In this document: positions 42,945-53,724 of the stretch, in pieces | How positions within the stretch are numbered: position 1 is the first letter of the stretch | Layout of the letters: every line of letters begins with the position of its first letter | NCBI GenBank assembly: GCA_944472155.2 | Contig: OX235274.1 | Coordinates: 38,314,052-38,378,051, forward strand | DNA: 64,000 bases | Reading direction: 5' to 3' | Source: Trichobilharzia szidati | Lineage: Eukaryota; Platyhelminthes; Trematoda; Strigeidida; Schistosomatidae | Notes under the pieces: generated by a model | The model's database searches: none | What the model was told of the DNA's origin: nothing | The model's input: only the letters and a program-made list of their open reading frames with translations | Made by a program: the position numbers and the translations under genes

Positions 42945-45332
42945 TTAGTATCTTTTTTCCTTGGGGTCGATTTGGAAATGAACTGTTTGTGTTCGTTTGC
43001 GCTGGGATCGTCGGCTGGGTAGCATCTCTTGTTTTGCTTCTGGTTTGACTGGTGGTATTTTGAAAGTTTCCATTAGTAAATCCAGTGGCAATTTAGGTTC
43101 TTGGGATGTAGTATATCGGCGTCGTATCTGATTTTTATGTCTAATCCACCATTCATCCCCAACTTTAACCTTGTACATTAGAGTTCCATGTCGACATTCT
43201 ATAAAGCCTTCGGCCCATTTTCTGTTCCTCGGTCGATAATCGCGCACATAGACGGCATCACCCTTGCGGTAATACTTCAGACTATTTCTTCGTTGATGTG
43301 ACGAAGATGGTAACATGGAGTGGTGAGGAGTTCGTAGCATTCGACCCATTAGAAGTTCTGCAGGGCTTTTCTTCTGTTCTGCCAGTGGTGTAATTCGGTA
43401 TACAAAAAGAAAGTTTTGTATTGCTTCCGGTTTCGCCCCTCCCCCTGCTTTCAACAATGCTCGTTTGAAAGTGTCGACAAATCTTTCTGCCTGACCGTTG
43501 GATTGAGGGTGATAAGGTGGCGTCCGCACGTGTTGTATACCGTTTCTCTTGCAAAATTCCTGGAACGCTTGTGAGGTGAACTGACTGCCATTGTCAGATA
43601 CGATGATTTCTGGTATACCGTGACATGCGAAGATCTTTTCCAGGACTGATACTGTTCTGCTGCTAGAAGGTGGTGTCACTTGTACTACCTCCGGCCATTT
43701 TGAGTAAGAGTCCACGAGAACCAAGTAGTATATGCCTTCTATCGGCCCAGCAAAATCCACATGTAGGCGGGACCATGGTTTTGACGTGGGCCATGCTCTT
43801 GGTGGCTCCCGCGGCGGATCTTTGGCTGCCATGACAGACATCACTTTCAGTTTTTGAGCAGAGCCCGTCTTACGGGAGCTAACAGTTGCTACTTTGTTGC
43901 TACCAGACATCGAAGCACTTTTGGCGCAGCCATACTCACTATGACGATTCGAAGTTGGTTGTTCATTAATCACGTCATTCTTTCTAATGGGCTTAGATCT
44001 AATATATCTGTCTCTGATTTCTGGCTTTCTTGTTGAGGGTTCAATACTTTCGATCTTATGGCATACACTGCTTAACGGAATCTCTGACAGGTGCAGCTTC
44101 TCGAACCAGTCTAAACCCAAGAGATCAAGGTTTGAATTGTTGATGTAGCATGTGCCGACGAAATGACTATCGCAAAACCCAACGCTGCATTTAATTTCTC
44201 CATTCAATCGAAGTCTTCCACCACATGCACTAATTGCTATCTGATTTGTCTTCTCTATGGCAGGGCATCCCAACTTCTGCCACAATTTCTTTGATATTAT
44301 TGTAATGTCGGATGCTGTGTCGATTTGTAGGCGTGCCGGCCGTGTATTAATCGTCAGATCGATATATTTGCGAGGTGCTGGAGTACTAATATGATACGTG
44401 GCAGTAACACCCAAAGACTTCGGCTTGTTGCGCCGTCTGGGTCGACTGTGAGATCTGGGTCGGTTGTTGCGTTTGCAGTAGCCATCTTTGTGACCAACAG
44501 TATGCCATTGACGGCATTTATGCTGTTTGAATGGGCACAATTTTGCAAAATGCCAGGAGCCACAGTGCCAGCAGGCTGATGGTGGTTTATGCTGAGGATG
44601 ACGCGGTGCGGTTGATGTCGACGGTACTGGATGCACCGCATGCACTTCTGCTGCATTTTGGCTGCCAGACTGCACCAAGACGGTATCGTTATGAATGTTG
44701 ATTAAACACTGATATTCTTCACCAACGTCTTTCAAAGTCATTCGTGGATCTTGTTCCAGACGATTTAATAGGCGTGTGCGTATATCAGCAAATTTGGGTG
44801 ACTGCAAACCACAAATGAAAATCAATACCTTGAACTGGTCTTCTGAGAGTGATTTCAATTTAAAACGTTCACACGTGCGATTGACTATACCCAACTGAGT
44901 ATGGATATCATCATTTTCGTTCAGAATTAGTTTCATGCAATGATATCGAATGTTGAATAAAGATCTCTGATCACTAAACTGATGACGGAGGGTATGGACA
45001 GTTTCATCGAATAATCTTTCACTGGGCTTCTGTTGCAGAATTAAGTTGCAGTATTTATCTAGCTCATCTGCTCCCAATTTACGAAGTAGAAGCCGTACTT
45101 TCCAGGCATCATCTTTATCCGAAAAGTCTACTCGAAATAGGTCTTCATATCTGCGAAACCAGGTATCAAATGTTACGTTCGCATCTGGATCATAAACGAA
45201 TTCTGAGATGCTACTACCAATGCTGTCGTTGGCTGTAGATTAATCTGCAGGGCGTGGTATCTGTAGACCAGCAACCATTTCCATCAATTTTAGCTGCTGT
45301 TCCATTAGTTTCTCTAAACGCAGTGAGTCCAT
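42945..45332 (-). pseudogene. Gag-protease-integrase polyprotein, RT/RNase H deleted, early stop
   Basis: The frame opens at 45332 (MDSLRLEKLMEQQL) and meets TAA at 45240-45242 after 30 codons; it is then open for the rest of its length. Numbering from the Met at 45077 (710 residues): capsid-like helices 1-130; zinc knuckle C169, C172, H176, C181; a second knuckle with Trp in place of one Cys (C188, W191, H196, C201); an aspartic protease with DTAS at 253-256 and an LDLLGLDW stretch at 317-324; then a basic linker. Integrase core follows with HVDFAGP (D441), SDNGSQF (D495) and QSNGQAERF (E531), and a carboxyl basic end. The RT, RNase H and integrase HHCC finger are absent in frame. All three integrase acidic residues are present. 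Confidence 0.9.
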
Positions 45333-45339
45333 CTTGACC

Positions 45340-45355
45340 CATCCCCGTCGCCAAA
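45340..45355 (-). promoter_or_regulatory. Candidate primer-binding site of the Gypsy element
   Basis: Two or three bases inside the 5' LTR the minus strand reads TTGGCGACGGGGATGG; the TGG start and position fit a tRNA 3' end. Which tRNA is used cannot be decided from the window. Confidence 0.6.
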
Positions 45356-45357
45356 TT

Positions 45358-45713
45358 TGTTATGTATGAGATATTAGGACGTGGTAGACTACGAGCGAAT
45401 CTAACTAATGCGCTGGCTAATCTGTCCTAATCGCACGTCAACAACAACAACAATACCGCCGGGCACGCAAGACAAAGAAAGAGAAGACTGGACGTTGATA
45501 CGAGAGCTTTTACTGTCTCTACAACAGTCGAAAATGTTAAACAAAACTCCGTATTTATACAATTAGGAAAATCAATGTCACATTTTAAAATATTAACAAA
45601 CCCTGGGAATTCAGTAATTTAAATCAATAATCACGCAGATGCGGGAAATCAATGATTATGCTAGTGTGTGAAATAAATAATGAATATTAATGATTCACCT
45701 CCGTATATATATA
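45358..45713 (-). repeat. Gypsy 5' LTR
   Basis: Near-identical to the 3' LTR. It carries a Pol II promoter by family rule; no TATA box was assigned. The outer end is a (TA)n stretch, so its exact limit is uncertain by a few bases. Confidence 0.9.
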
Positions 45714-45754
45714 TAAACCTGGAATCATTGTATCTCTTAATAAGACCAAAACAT

Positions 45755-45985
45755 TGTCAGAATTTGGAATCCATGGGCTGGTCATTGGATAGGATGCGTC
45801 CTAGTGGTTGAATGGTCTACAAGTTTGCCTTGTAACCGGAGGGTGTTAGCTGTGAACCCTGACGGTGGGTGTGTGCTGCTGGAGAGTCCCAAACTGGGAT
45901 GAAACAGCCGGCTGTCTAGTACTATCTGGTGGTTTTCCGAGGGTTCTCTAGTCGGTGTCAGCTCATGATGAAACCCTGCGAAGTG
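45755..45985 (+). mobile_element. SINE-A, within the right duplicated segment
   Basis: Plus orientation: A-box area TGGTTGAATGG, B box TAGCTGTGAACCCTG, hammerhead remnant with GTGCTG, CTGGAGA (core changed), stem II GTCCC/GGGAT, GAAA, then CAGCCGGCTGTCTAGTAC, and terminus CTCATGATGAAACCC. The counterpart of 39905-40222. Confidence 0.7.
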
Positions 45986-47275
45986 CGAAATATTTTTCCG
46001 ACGTGTTAAAAAACTATTTAACTTATCCTCATTATCGGTTAACTTCTCACTCACTACATTTCATAATATTCTATGAAGGTGTTGTTCATCAGATCCGTAT
46101 ACCGAATAAAGTTATCAACACTAAACTATGAACATCTGGTGTATTCGCATGTGTATTCTTTAAAAATGGGCAGATATGGTTACAGTACTAATTTTTCGTT
46201 TAACTAAATAGCCAGTTTTATTTCCCCAGAATACTTTGAAAAATCAAGTTAAAGTGGTACTCTCTACTTTGAGTAGTGGGAAGAAATTCCAGTATAGTAA
46301 TAGGACGAAAAGTATTCTTTTCAGTTGTAAAATTTAATATTTGTTGGCGTTATAATAATAACCAGTTATGCGGTGGATATATTTTTTAACGTAGAATAAC
46401 AGATTAACAGTTATGGGGTGCCAGAATAAATAGTGGTATTTACGTGACAAACGTGCTAGGCTGAAATAGATTACAAAATATGGTAAAAAGGGAGACAGTG
46501 GTAGTGACTAGTGATAATAGATTTGTAGAATGTGGGGTAGGAAAAACTTGACAAGTCAGTTCAAGGTTATAAAAGGTGTCAGGTGAGCGGCTAGTACAAA
46601 GTAGTATATATTAGGGAGGAGATAGTAAAATTTCAATGAGAGGTGGTTCATCATGAAGTAACCAATGTGTGAAATGAAGAAACAGGTGGAGGCATATATT
46701 GAGAAGAGAGATAATATCACTAATAATAAGTCCGGATAGTATAATTGGAAAATTCGACAGTATTGGATGAATGTTTGAATGAAGGGTATAAATTATGACG
46801 AACAATAATAATTGTAATAATAAGCAAAGCAAAACAAGAAAAAAGCGAACCAAGAGGGATAAGGGAAAAAGGCACTCTTGGTGAGAAGAAGAAACATTAA
46901 TCCAAGTTTGTCCACGGTAGAAACATCATCTGGACGTATTCTTTTCGGATATAAAGTTTCAGCGGAGGAATTTTGTTTATTTCGCATCAATGAAACTGAA
47001 TCTATTTCATTTTCTTTTTCAATCTTTCTTGATTAAAAAATCTTTCAAATGAACTTTGATGTTCATTTGTTTGATTACTATTCACTCATAAACAGATGGT
47101 CATTTACTCTTTGTTATATGTACATGTATGTATAAATGCATGACCGATATTACAAAGGGTATAATACTACTCAAACACACATACAAACAAACGAACAAAC
47201 AGCACATCCACACGTAGAGATAGATGTTAAGAATACTCAGTATGTTCATATGGAATGCATCAGTTTTATAGACAT
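45986..47275. repeat. Duplicated segment, right copy
   Basis: Non-coding copy of 40223-41561 without the CR1 insert. Small indels distinguish the copies in the first 900 bases (for example near 46300 and 46830), while 46900-47260 is almost identical. Open frames of 60-85 residues present in both copies do not keep a common frame throughout, so they are probably not genes. Confidence 0.7.
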
Positions 47276-47340
47276 AAATGAATGGTTATTTAATTCAATT
47301 TCAGATTTTCCCGTCGACTGATTGGACCGAAGTGCTCAGT

Positions 47341-47475
47341 CTCAGGTTGACATGTTGGATTCTTGTGCAGATGCTTTGACGATGTCTTGGCATGTAATTA
47401 GAAGTTAATTGGTGGATGGTGATTAGTAGTGGAATCCAGGATAGCGTGCGTTTCGTTCTATAGCACTTTTATCTA
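47341..47475 (-). mobile_element. SMα-type hammerhead retroposon, 3' part
   Basis: On the minus strand: GAACGAAACGCACGC, then TATCCTGGATTCCACTAC, then CACCATCCACCAATTAACTT. This is the second half of the SMα hammerhead (GAAA core, stem III, cleavage side, stem I return strand CTGGATTCCAC) and its 3' flank. The first half (CTGATGA, stem II 5' strand) is missing. It lies reversed just beside the next SMα copy. Confidence 0.75.
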
Positions 47476-47534
47476 ACCAGTCGACGGGAAAATCTAAAAT
47501 TCAGTTAAATAATTAATATGACCGGTTGCATAAG

Positions 47535-47727
47535 AGGTGGCTCTCGTGGCCCACGTGGTCTAGTGGATAACGCTTTGGCGTTTGAAACTATAGGCACTGG
47601 GTTCGAGACTTGGTGGGAACATCATCACTCACTGGGGAATGCAGGTACATCCAGATGATGAGTCCCAAATAGGACGAAATGCACATGCTTCGAATCCACT
47701 GCTAGTCACCATCCACCAATTAACTTA
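47535..47727 (+). mobile_element. SMα retroposon with mutated hammerhead
   Basis: A tRNA-like head has an exact A box (TGGTCTAGTGG, 47556-47566) and a near B box (GGTTCGAGACT, about 47600). The hammerhead (47641-47702) is CATCCAG, ATGATGA (C3 changed to A), stem II GTCCC/GGAC with loop AAATA, GAAA, TGCACATGC, then AATCCACTGC. The 3' flank CACCATCCACCAATTAACTT matches the reversed copy on the left. The core change and damaged stem I should make it inactive. Confidence 0.8.
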
Positions 47728-47732
47728 TAAAT

Positions 47733-47881
47733 GAATGGTATTCGAGATTGCCTTGGAACTGGAAGGTCCTGAGTCTGAAACCCAGTGGGTGCTTACTGCC
47801 GATGAGTCCCAAACTAGAACGAAACAGCTGTCCAGTACTCCCTGATGCTCAGTGGTTCTCTAACTGACATCAATCTGTCGT
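47733..47881 (+). mobile_element. SINE-A 3' part, adjacent to SMα
   Basis: tRNA-like 3' half (GGTCCTGAGTCTGAAACCC), then a hammerhead: TTACTG, CCGATGA (U4 changed to C), stem II GTCC..GAAC, GAAA, CAGCTG, TC, CAGTAC. Stem I closes with the G-C pair next to the core that other copies lack. Terminus follows (AGTGGTTCTCTAACTGACATC). It abuts the SMα copy directly, so two hammerhead SINE types sit side by side. Confidence 0.75.
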
Positions 47882-48588
47882 AAACTGAAATAATTGAACT
47901 TTCATCAATCTAATTTTACCTGTGACAATTTTTCTTCGCATATTGTCTCTCATGAGGTATATATATATATGATTATCATTTTCGTTTAGATAAGACTTTT
48001 TATACATGTAAATGAGTCTAGAACTCATCATACTACTGAAAGACATAGCGCCCCTTCTCTGCAACTCTCTCTACTTCTCTTATGAATACGCATATACACA
48101 CGCACACACATATGCTACTACAAATACAAAGTTCATTTAAATATGCAACATGAGGCAGCTTTTTTATTTTCAATGGATATGTAATAAATGACCGTAAAAT
48201 CACCAAAAATTAAAAAATACAGTAATATAACCAACCACATGTACCGTGAAAAAATTTTATCGCAAGTGATTGAAAGTTTTTGAAACATTATTGAAAAATA
48301 TTACGCTTTGTCCACAAAACAATATATTGCATACATATATATAGTAATGAACACTAAGTAAACTATTTATGCGTCAGTGATTTAAGTCAAAAAAAGCATT
48401 GGTCATTGAATTTGATAATTAACCTTTGTTTTCATCCACCAATTTATGCGCTGAAATTCAAAAATTTGACTTATTTACCCAACCGACTGAAATATTGTGT
48501 GCTCTAATCGTTTACGTGATAAGTAATTGAATTCCGATTGCTGTAGGCTATTTGACTTAGGATTAAGTATAGATGACTTGCAAAGTTA
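47882..48588. other. No recognisable gene
   Basis: AT-rich; (TA)n at about 47958-47970. Confidence 0.4.
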
Positions 48589-49590
48589 GGAATCCTTCGA
48601 AGTGAGGACAGGAGCAAGAGAAGGCTGGCTGCCTACTATCGCCAATGATTTTCCTGATTGCAGTAGACTGGATAATGCGACAAACAGTGGGCAATGAGGA
48701 AACAGGCATAAAATGGACTCACACAAAAAACTTGGAGGATCTGCACTTCGTCGATGATATATGTCTGATATCCCACAAACTGGAAGACATGCAAACGAAA
48801 AGCAACAAGTTAGCAGAAGAAGCATCAAAGATAGGAGGGACTTCAGGTGAACATAGAGAAAACAGAGGTGATGAAGATTCCTGGGCAACACCATCAACAG
48901 CAGCAACGACAACAGGCAACAATCAGCATAAATGGGGGGAACCTGAAAGAAACAACCTCCTCTACCACCTACCTGGGAAGCATCGTTTCAACTACAGGGG
49001 GACGGAACTGACGAGGATATCAAAGCAAGAATTGGAAAAGCAAGACAAGCTTTCACTACTCTCAAGTTTGTGGGGAGATCAACAGGATTCAGTATGAAAA
49101 ATAAGATCCGGATTTTCAACTCCAATGTAAAGTCAGTGCTACTATACGGATCAGAGACTTGGCCAGCGCGTTATAAAGAGCACGTCACACAAACTACAGA
49201 CCTTCATTAACAGCTGTCCTCGCTCAATACTGGAGATCAGATAGCCGGCCAGAAAAGATCAGCAACAGAGATCTCTGGCAATGAGCGAACCAACCAGGAA
49301 CCGATTGTGAAACAAATAGGCAGGAAGAAATGGAGATGGATTGGCCATACTCTGAGGAAACCATCAAGCGACATCACTAGACAAGCATTGCTCGAGTGGA
49401 ACCCGAAAGGGAAGCGGCGAGTTGGTCATCCAAGGGTGACTTGGAGGAGGTCGTAGAAGAGGAGATGAAAGCATGTGGACAGACTTGGAGCCAGGTGAAT
49501 ACTCTAGCAGAGAACCGAACGCAATGGAGACGCATTACTGAAGCCCTATGTTCCTCTAGGACTTAAGGGAAACAATAGTAATAAAGTTAG
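48589..49590 (+). mobile_element. RTE LINE 3' fragment, young subfamily
   Basis: Plus orientation. RT end: PMIFLIAVDWIMRQTV, EDLHFVDDICLISHKLEDMQ (FVDD instead of FADD), then the post-RT region with LQVNIEKTEVMKI out of frame, TTSSTTYLGSIVST, and further frames with [38 protein letters not shown] and the tail GAAGCCCTATGTTCCTC. Very close in sequence to the RTE at 34139-37205 and useful for spotting that copy's lesions. 5'-truncated at the 'RTGARE' turn. Confidence 0.85.
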
Positions 49591-50619
49591 TAATCTATGC
49601 AGAATATTTATCATATGACTCGGTTTTCAAAATTGTATTTAAAGAATTGTTGGCAAAGTTAAACTTTAATCACCAGTAGGTACCAACTGACAAATGACTT
49701 TAAACGCAAAAACCACATGATAAAGGCAATTTTTGCATTAACAGGGTAATATAACCACTTTTTATACAGGTACTTATCAAGGTCTTCTAATCCTAACAAT
49801 AATTCTAATATCCTTAGCCTAACCCTAACGTGAAAATATCCCCAAACTAACCCTAATCTAACTCGAACCAGCCCTCATTAGGTTAACCTAGCTCCTAACC
49901 TGTCCTTAGCCTAAATCATAACTTAATCTGTCACAAACGTAACCTGAAACTTTCTAGATATCCCATTTAATCACATAACATTTCATTAAGCATATTTTGT
50001 TCATGATTACAATATTATTAGCCAGGTATCACTAACTTACACACTGGGCGTTTCAAGGTCATTGGTGTGGTCGCACTCTACTGGTACTTACTGGTGCTTA
50101 AAGTATAAGTTGGCCAAATTATTTTGTAGCCAAACCTTTCCTTTTTTCGGATTTTCTATCGACTGGTAAACTGGGCTAAGTTTGGGAGTACGTTGCTGGG
50201 ATACTGAACTCTGGAACGCATGTCAGGTTGGTGAACATTCTGACACTGAACCATGGATGGACATGTGTATTAAACATCACATTGTTTTCAGCCTAACCTC
50301 AGATATGCATTTGATATGATGAAAAAGGCTTTATAAATTACCATTTCACATATTTACGTATTCGTTCTGTTATAATTAAAACCGGGGAAATTTCTTATCG
50401 AATATGTGAAAAAATTTCCTTTTCGTTTAAAACGGTTTTATTAAATTCTTGTAAGATACAATTGAAGTCGAAGTTATCGTAGCAGACTATACAGGTATCG
50501 CGGCATTCTTAGTTATGTGGAATTAAATAATAATTGTAACTGTAAATTTATGTAATTAAATGCGATTGTACAGCTTTTGAAAATGAAATCGCCGAAAAGA
50601 CAGATATCTCTTTCTTCTT
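49591..50619. other. AT-rich, with a CCTAA-rich patch
   Basis: No gene recognised. 49785-49935 is rich in CCTAA/CCTAAC words, with CCCTAA exact three times; see findings. Confidence 0.45.
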
Positions 50620-52330
50620 TCTAATGTCCTAATGGGTATTTTCCACGATCTCAAAAAGAGCAAGAACCCTTCGACAGAGGAGGAACTCAGTGGGTTTCTA
50701 CGTTACTCTGTCAAACTTGCCGAAGTAAATGCAAAATTGGAATTCTTTGATAGCTGTATTAAGAATCGTGAATTTTCAAAACTTGTTCTGGAAAGCGCTG
50801 CGCAGACATCATATATATATCCTAATTCGAAAACTCCTCAACGCCACACTTGAAAAGTCAGCGATTCTACCAGTTCACGTATATTCGACTTGCACAGAAA
50901 CATATCTCATAGGTCTTCCGCTATTTCTCAATTATTTTCAAACGAGAGACAGTCGTCTAATGAATATGTTACGCTGGTGCAGAACAAAAGATCTGAAAAT
51001 GTTAAATCGAATTTGAACAAATGCCTGAAACCCATCGAAGTCCAGAATAAGTTCTCCAGTAATCCTAATAAATTTGTCTTCAAGTACTCTTCACTTTCGT
51101 CATCAGACTACAACTAGAAGCTCTATCTCTTGGATTAAAATTCTGCGACATAAATCTTAACAGCAACAGACTTCACACATATATTCAAGTCAAAAGAATG
51201 ACATTACTCCAGTTTCCTACACAGAATTTCTACATTTTAAGTCAGCAATCTTCAACTGTTGCAATCCATATCTCAGCCTGAGAACTAAAGCCCGAGGTTT
51301 CCTTAAAAAAGAACACATATAACAGCTCAAAGAACTGCAAGACAACGAACTTTTACAACAACGCGTCCCGCCAAAGGTTCAGGAGTGGTCGTAAAGGATA
51401 GAGGTTTATACCTTAATATATTGACAACTCATTTATCAGATGACAATAAATTTTCCAAGCCCGACAACGAAAAAAATAGGACAGAACTGATTGAAATACA
51501 ACTAAAAGATTTTTCAGAAGAATGAAGAACGACCGTCTGATAACTGAGGGCCTGTTCGATCGCCTGAAACCAACATGATCAACTATTCCTCGACTCTACG
51601 GCTTACCAAAAGTGCAAAACCTGGTTTACCGCTTCGATCAATTCTAGACATGTCAGGTTCACCATACCATCCAATTGCCAAATGGCTGTCCGACATGTTG
51701 GAGCTTGTAAGACAACATATATACAATTGCCCCTTCATGATACTTTTGAGTTCGATTGCATGGAGGATTTCATCATGAGCTGACATCAGTTAGAGAACCA
51801 CTGGAAAACCTGCAGGGAGTACTGGACAGCTGTTTCGTCCTAGTTTGGGACTCTTCATCAGTACGCACCCACTCCCAGGTTTTCCAGTGGTTCTCTAACT
51901 GATGTCAGCTCATGATGAAATCCTCCATGCAATCGAACAAAAATCCCCACAAAACCAGTACTTCTGAGTTCGTTGAATGCGTGAAAGATTTGAATGTAAA
52001 TGGAAAACGACTGTTATCCCCAGACTTCGAATCTTTCTTTACCAACGTGCCACTAACAGAAACAATTTGCTTCCTGTATAATTACATGGAGAACTCAAAT
52101 ATAAGCATCGGAATACCAACATCATATCTGAAAAAATTGTTTTGCAGATGCACGCTGAATGTACAATTTACCTGCAACGGCGAAATCTTCAGACAGAAAG
52201 ATGGAATCGCAATGGGATCTTCTCATGACCCGCTTTTAGCAGACTGCTTTATAGCTAATTTTGAAAGAGGCGTTTTAAAATCAACAATAAACAAATTAAA
52301 ACGTTTTCAGCTAAACTAATAGACATGATT
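50620..52330 (+). pseudogene. PLE N-terminal and RT region, interrupted
   Basis: Starts with FHDLKKSKNPSTEEELSGFL and a linker of several frames. RT motifs: TIPRLYGLPKVQ in pieces (51575 on), LPLRSILDMSGSPYHPIAKW, then after the foldback insertion FVECVKDLNVNGKRLLSPDF ESFFTNVPLTETI (first catalytic Asp), FTCNGEIFRQKDGIAMGSS and HDPLLADCFIANFERG. Ends at 52320 before YVDD. The usual 'MGSPLGP' is MGSSHDP. Multiple stops earlier; dead. Confidence 0.75.
51755..51958. mobile_element. SINE-A foldback (solo inverted ends) inside a PLE RT
   Basis: A perfect inverted repeat of 62 bases (51751-51812 and 51876-51937) encloses 63 bases holding a single reversed hammerhead strand. No tRNA-like part is present. 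Flanks are TACTTTTGAGTTCG and TACTTCTGAGTTCG (51741-51754, 51959-51972), 13 of 14 equal, consistent with a target duplication. The perfect arms point to a young insertion or to ongoing conversion between the arms. Confidence 0.85.
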
Positions 52331-52799
52331 AATCAGGCTGGTTAAAAGAAACAAAAGTTACGGAACATCTTTTTTTTTTAGAATAAAAATGAAACACAAA
52401 TTTTCAAAAAAACAAAGTATGCATTACTCACTAAACACAGAATATTGTGTAAATAATGCCATTTGATGCATTTGAACAGATAAAGATTAGAATTTACTTA
52501 TTAATGTGATGAAGTTTTGTTAACATTAAAATAACTAAATGTCAGCGGTAAAAGGCATGTTTTTCTTTACTCCTTACCCTTTATTCACAACAAGGTACAA
52601 GCCTAAAATTAAATGACAATGCTTGTCGACTTTTCACATTCTTAAAACCTTTTTGTAAATCTAAAGATTGTTAGATACCATTTGAAAAATCTGGAAAATG
52701 CTTTGTTTTAGATATTTTTAGAGAACAATGATCAGTAAACATTTGAAGTTGTTTTAAATTCCCTATTAATTGATTATATTAGATTGAAATGTCCAGTTT
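52331..52799. other. No recognisable feature
   Basis: AT-rich; nothing supported. Confidence 0.4.
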
Positions 52800-53050
52800 C
52801 TAATGACTATGATGCTTCAACGATGTCCTAGGATAAACATGAGGTAACCTGAAGGTTAGTGGCAGAATTTAGGACCCGTGTAAACCACTAACGGTAGATT
52901 CAAAATACCTCCAAAAAGTTACGAATGATATTCACTGTGTCATGGCTGAGTAGCCTAATGGGTAACGTTTGGCGTTTAAAATACTGGGCACTACAGTTAG
53001 AAGAATGCCACTTACAGTGGACCTAGGTACGTCCAAGTAGAGAACTCAAA
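52800..53050. mobile_element. SMα-type copies, degenerate inverted pair
   Basis: 52810-52890 resembles, in reverse, the SMα 3' half (TGCTTCAACGATGTCC, GTGGCAGAATTTAGGACCC; compare TGCTTTGACGATGTCT, GTAGTGGAATCCAGGA at 47372-47442). 52940-53050 is a plus tRNA-like head (GCCTAATGGGTAACGTTTGG) followed by ACGTCCAAGTAGAG, a ruined hammerhead. The same reverse-then-forward layout as at 47341-47727. Confidence 0.6.
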
Positions 53051-53051
53051 G

Positions 53052-53510
53052 TATTATTATTTCTAATCTCTTCGGTTCCGAATGGAACACGAGGATTGAA
53101 CAGCATCTTACCATTCTATGCAGTTCTCCGCAGTCCTTTTATAGATGGCTTCGCGATTGCTGACAAGATTTTATCTTCTTGTGAGATCTGGTCAATATCA
53201 CCTTCGGACTCAAGCCCAACTCATCACTTAGCATTCAGGTTTCAATCTAGTGGTAGCCTGGCGATATGCCCAATCCACCTCCATTCTCTTTAGAATATTT
53301 GTTGAACAGTATGCTCGTGGTTGGTTGGTTCCCCAGTGTACTTTGTTGCTAATCCTTTCCGACCACCTGATCTTCATTGTGGAGCGAATGTAGCTCTTGA
53401 TTAAAGTCTGCAGTCTGTTGGAAATGTTTTTGATGGCACGCGCGGCAAGGTTTGGGAAAATATAGAATCATTGGTGCTGAAAATTCAGGTCCCGATCAGG
53501 TTACATAACA
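53052..53510 (-). mobile_element. RTE LINE 3' fragment
   Basis: Minus orientation: plus strand AATCTCTTCGGTTCCGAATG, CTCCATTCTCTTTAGAATA, TGATCTTCATTGTGGAGCG, TCTGCAGTCTGTTGGAAATG. Corresponds to the tail and the basic carboxyl region. Strongly diverged. Confidence 0.65.
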
Positions 53511-53724
53511 ATCAGTAAATTTATCTATAAATATCATTTAATATGACATCGTGTGTTAGCTTCAGAAGCACTTATATATGCAAACCCGCAATTATCAAAA
53601 CAGACCAACACTCCGTTAGTAAAAAAATTTAAGAATTGAATACTTGGGCGTGTTGAAATGAAAAGAATATTGGAGTGTTCTGTTTAACTCTTAATATTAA
53701 TTTGTTATACTACTAAACTTTTTA

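Larger units (their letters stand above)
42556..45713 (-). mobile_element. Gypsy-type LTR element lacking reverse transcriptase
   Basis: Two almost identical LTRs (42556-42910, 45358-45713) enclose one long minus-strand frame with gag, protease and integrase but no reverse transcriptase or RNase H. A primer-binding candidate follows the 5' LTR and a polypurine tract precedes the 3' LTR. Total length about 3.16 kb, against 5 kb or more for complete Gypsy elements. The flanks share a 16-base direct repeat (TAAACCTGGAATCATT) at 42539-42554 and 45714-45729. It would need reverse transcriptase from another copy. Confidence 0.9.
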
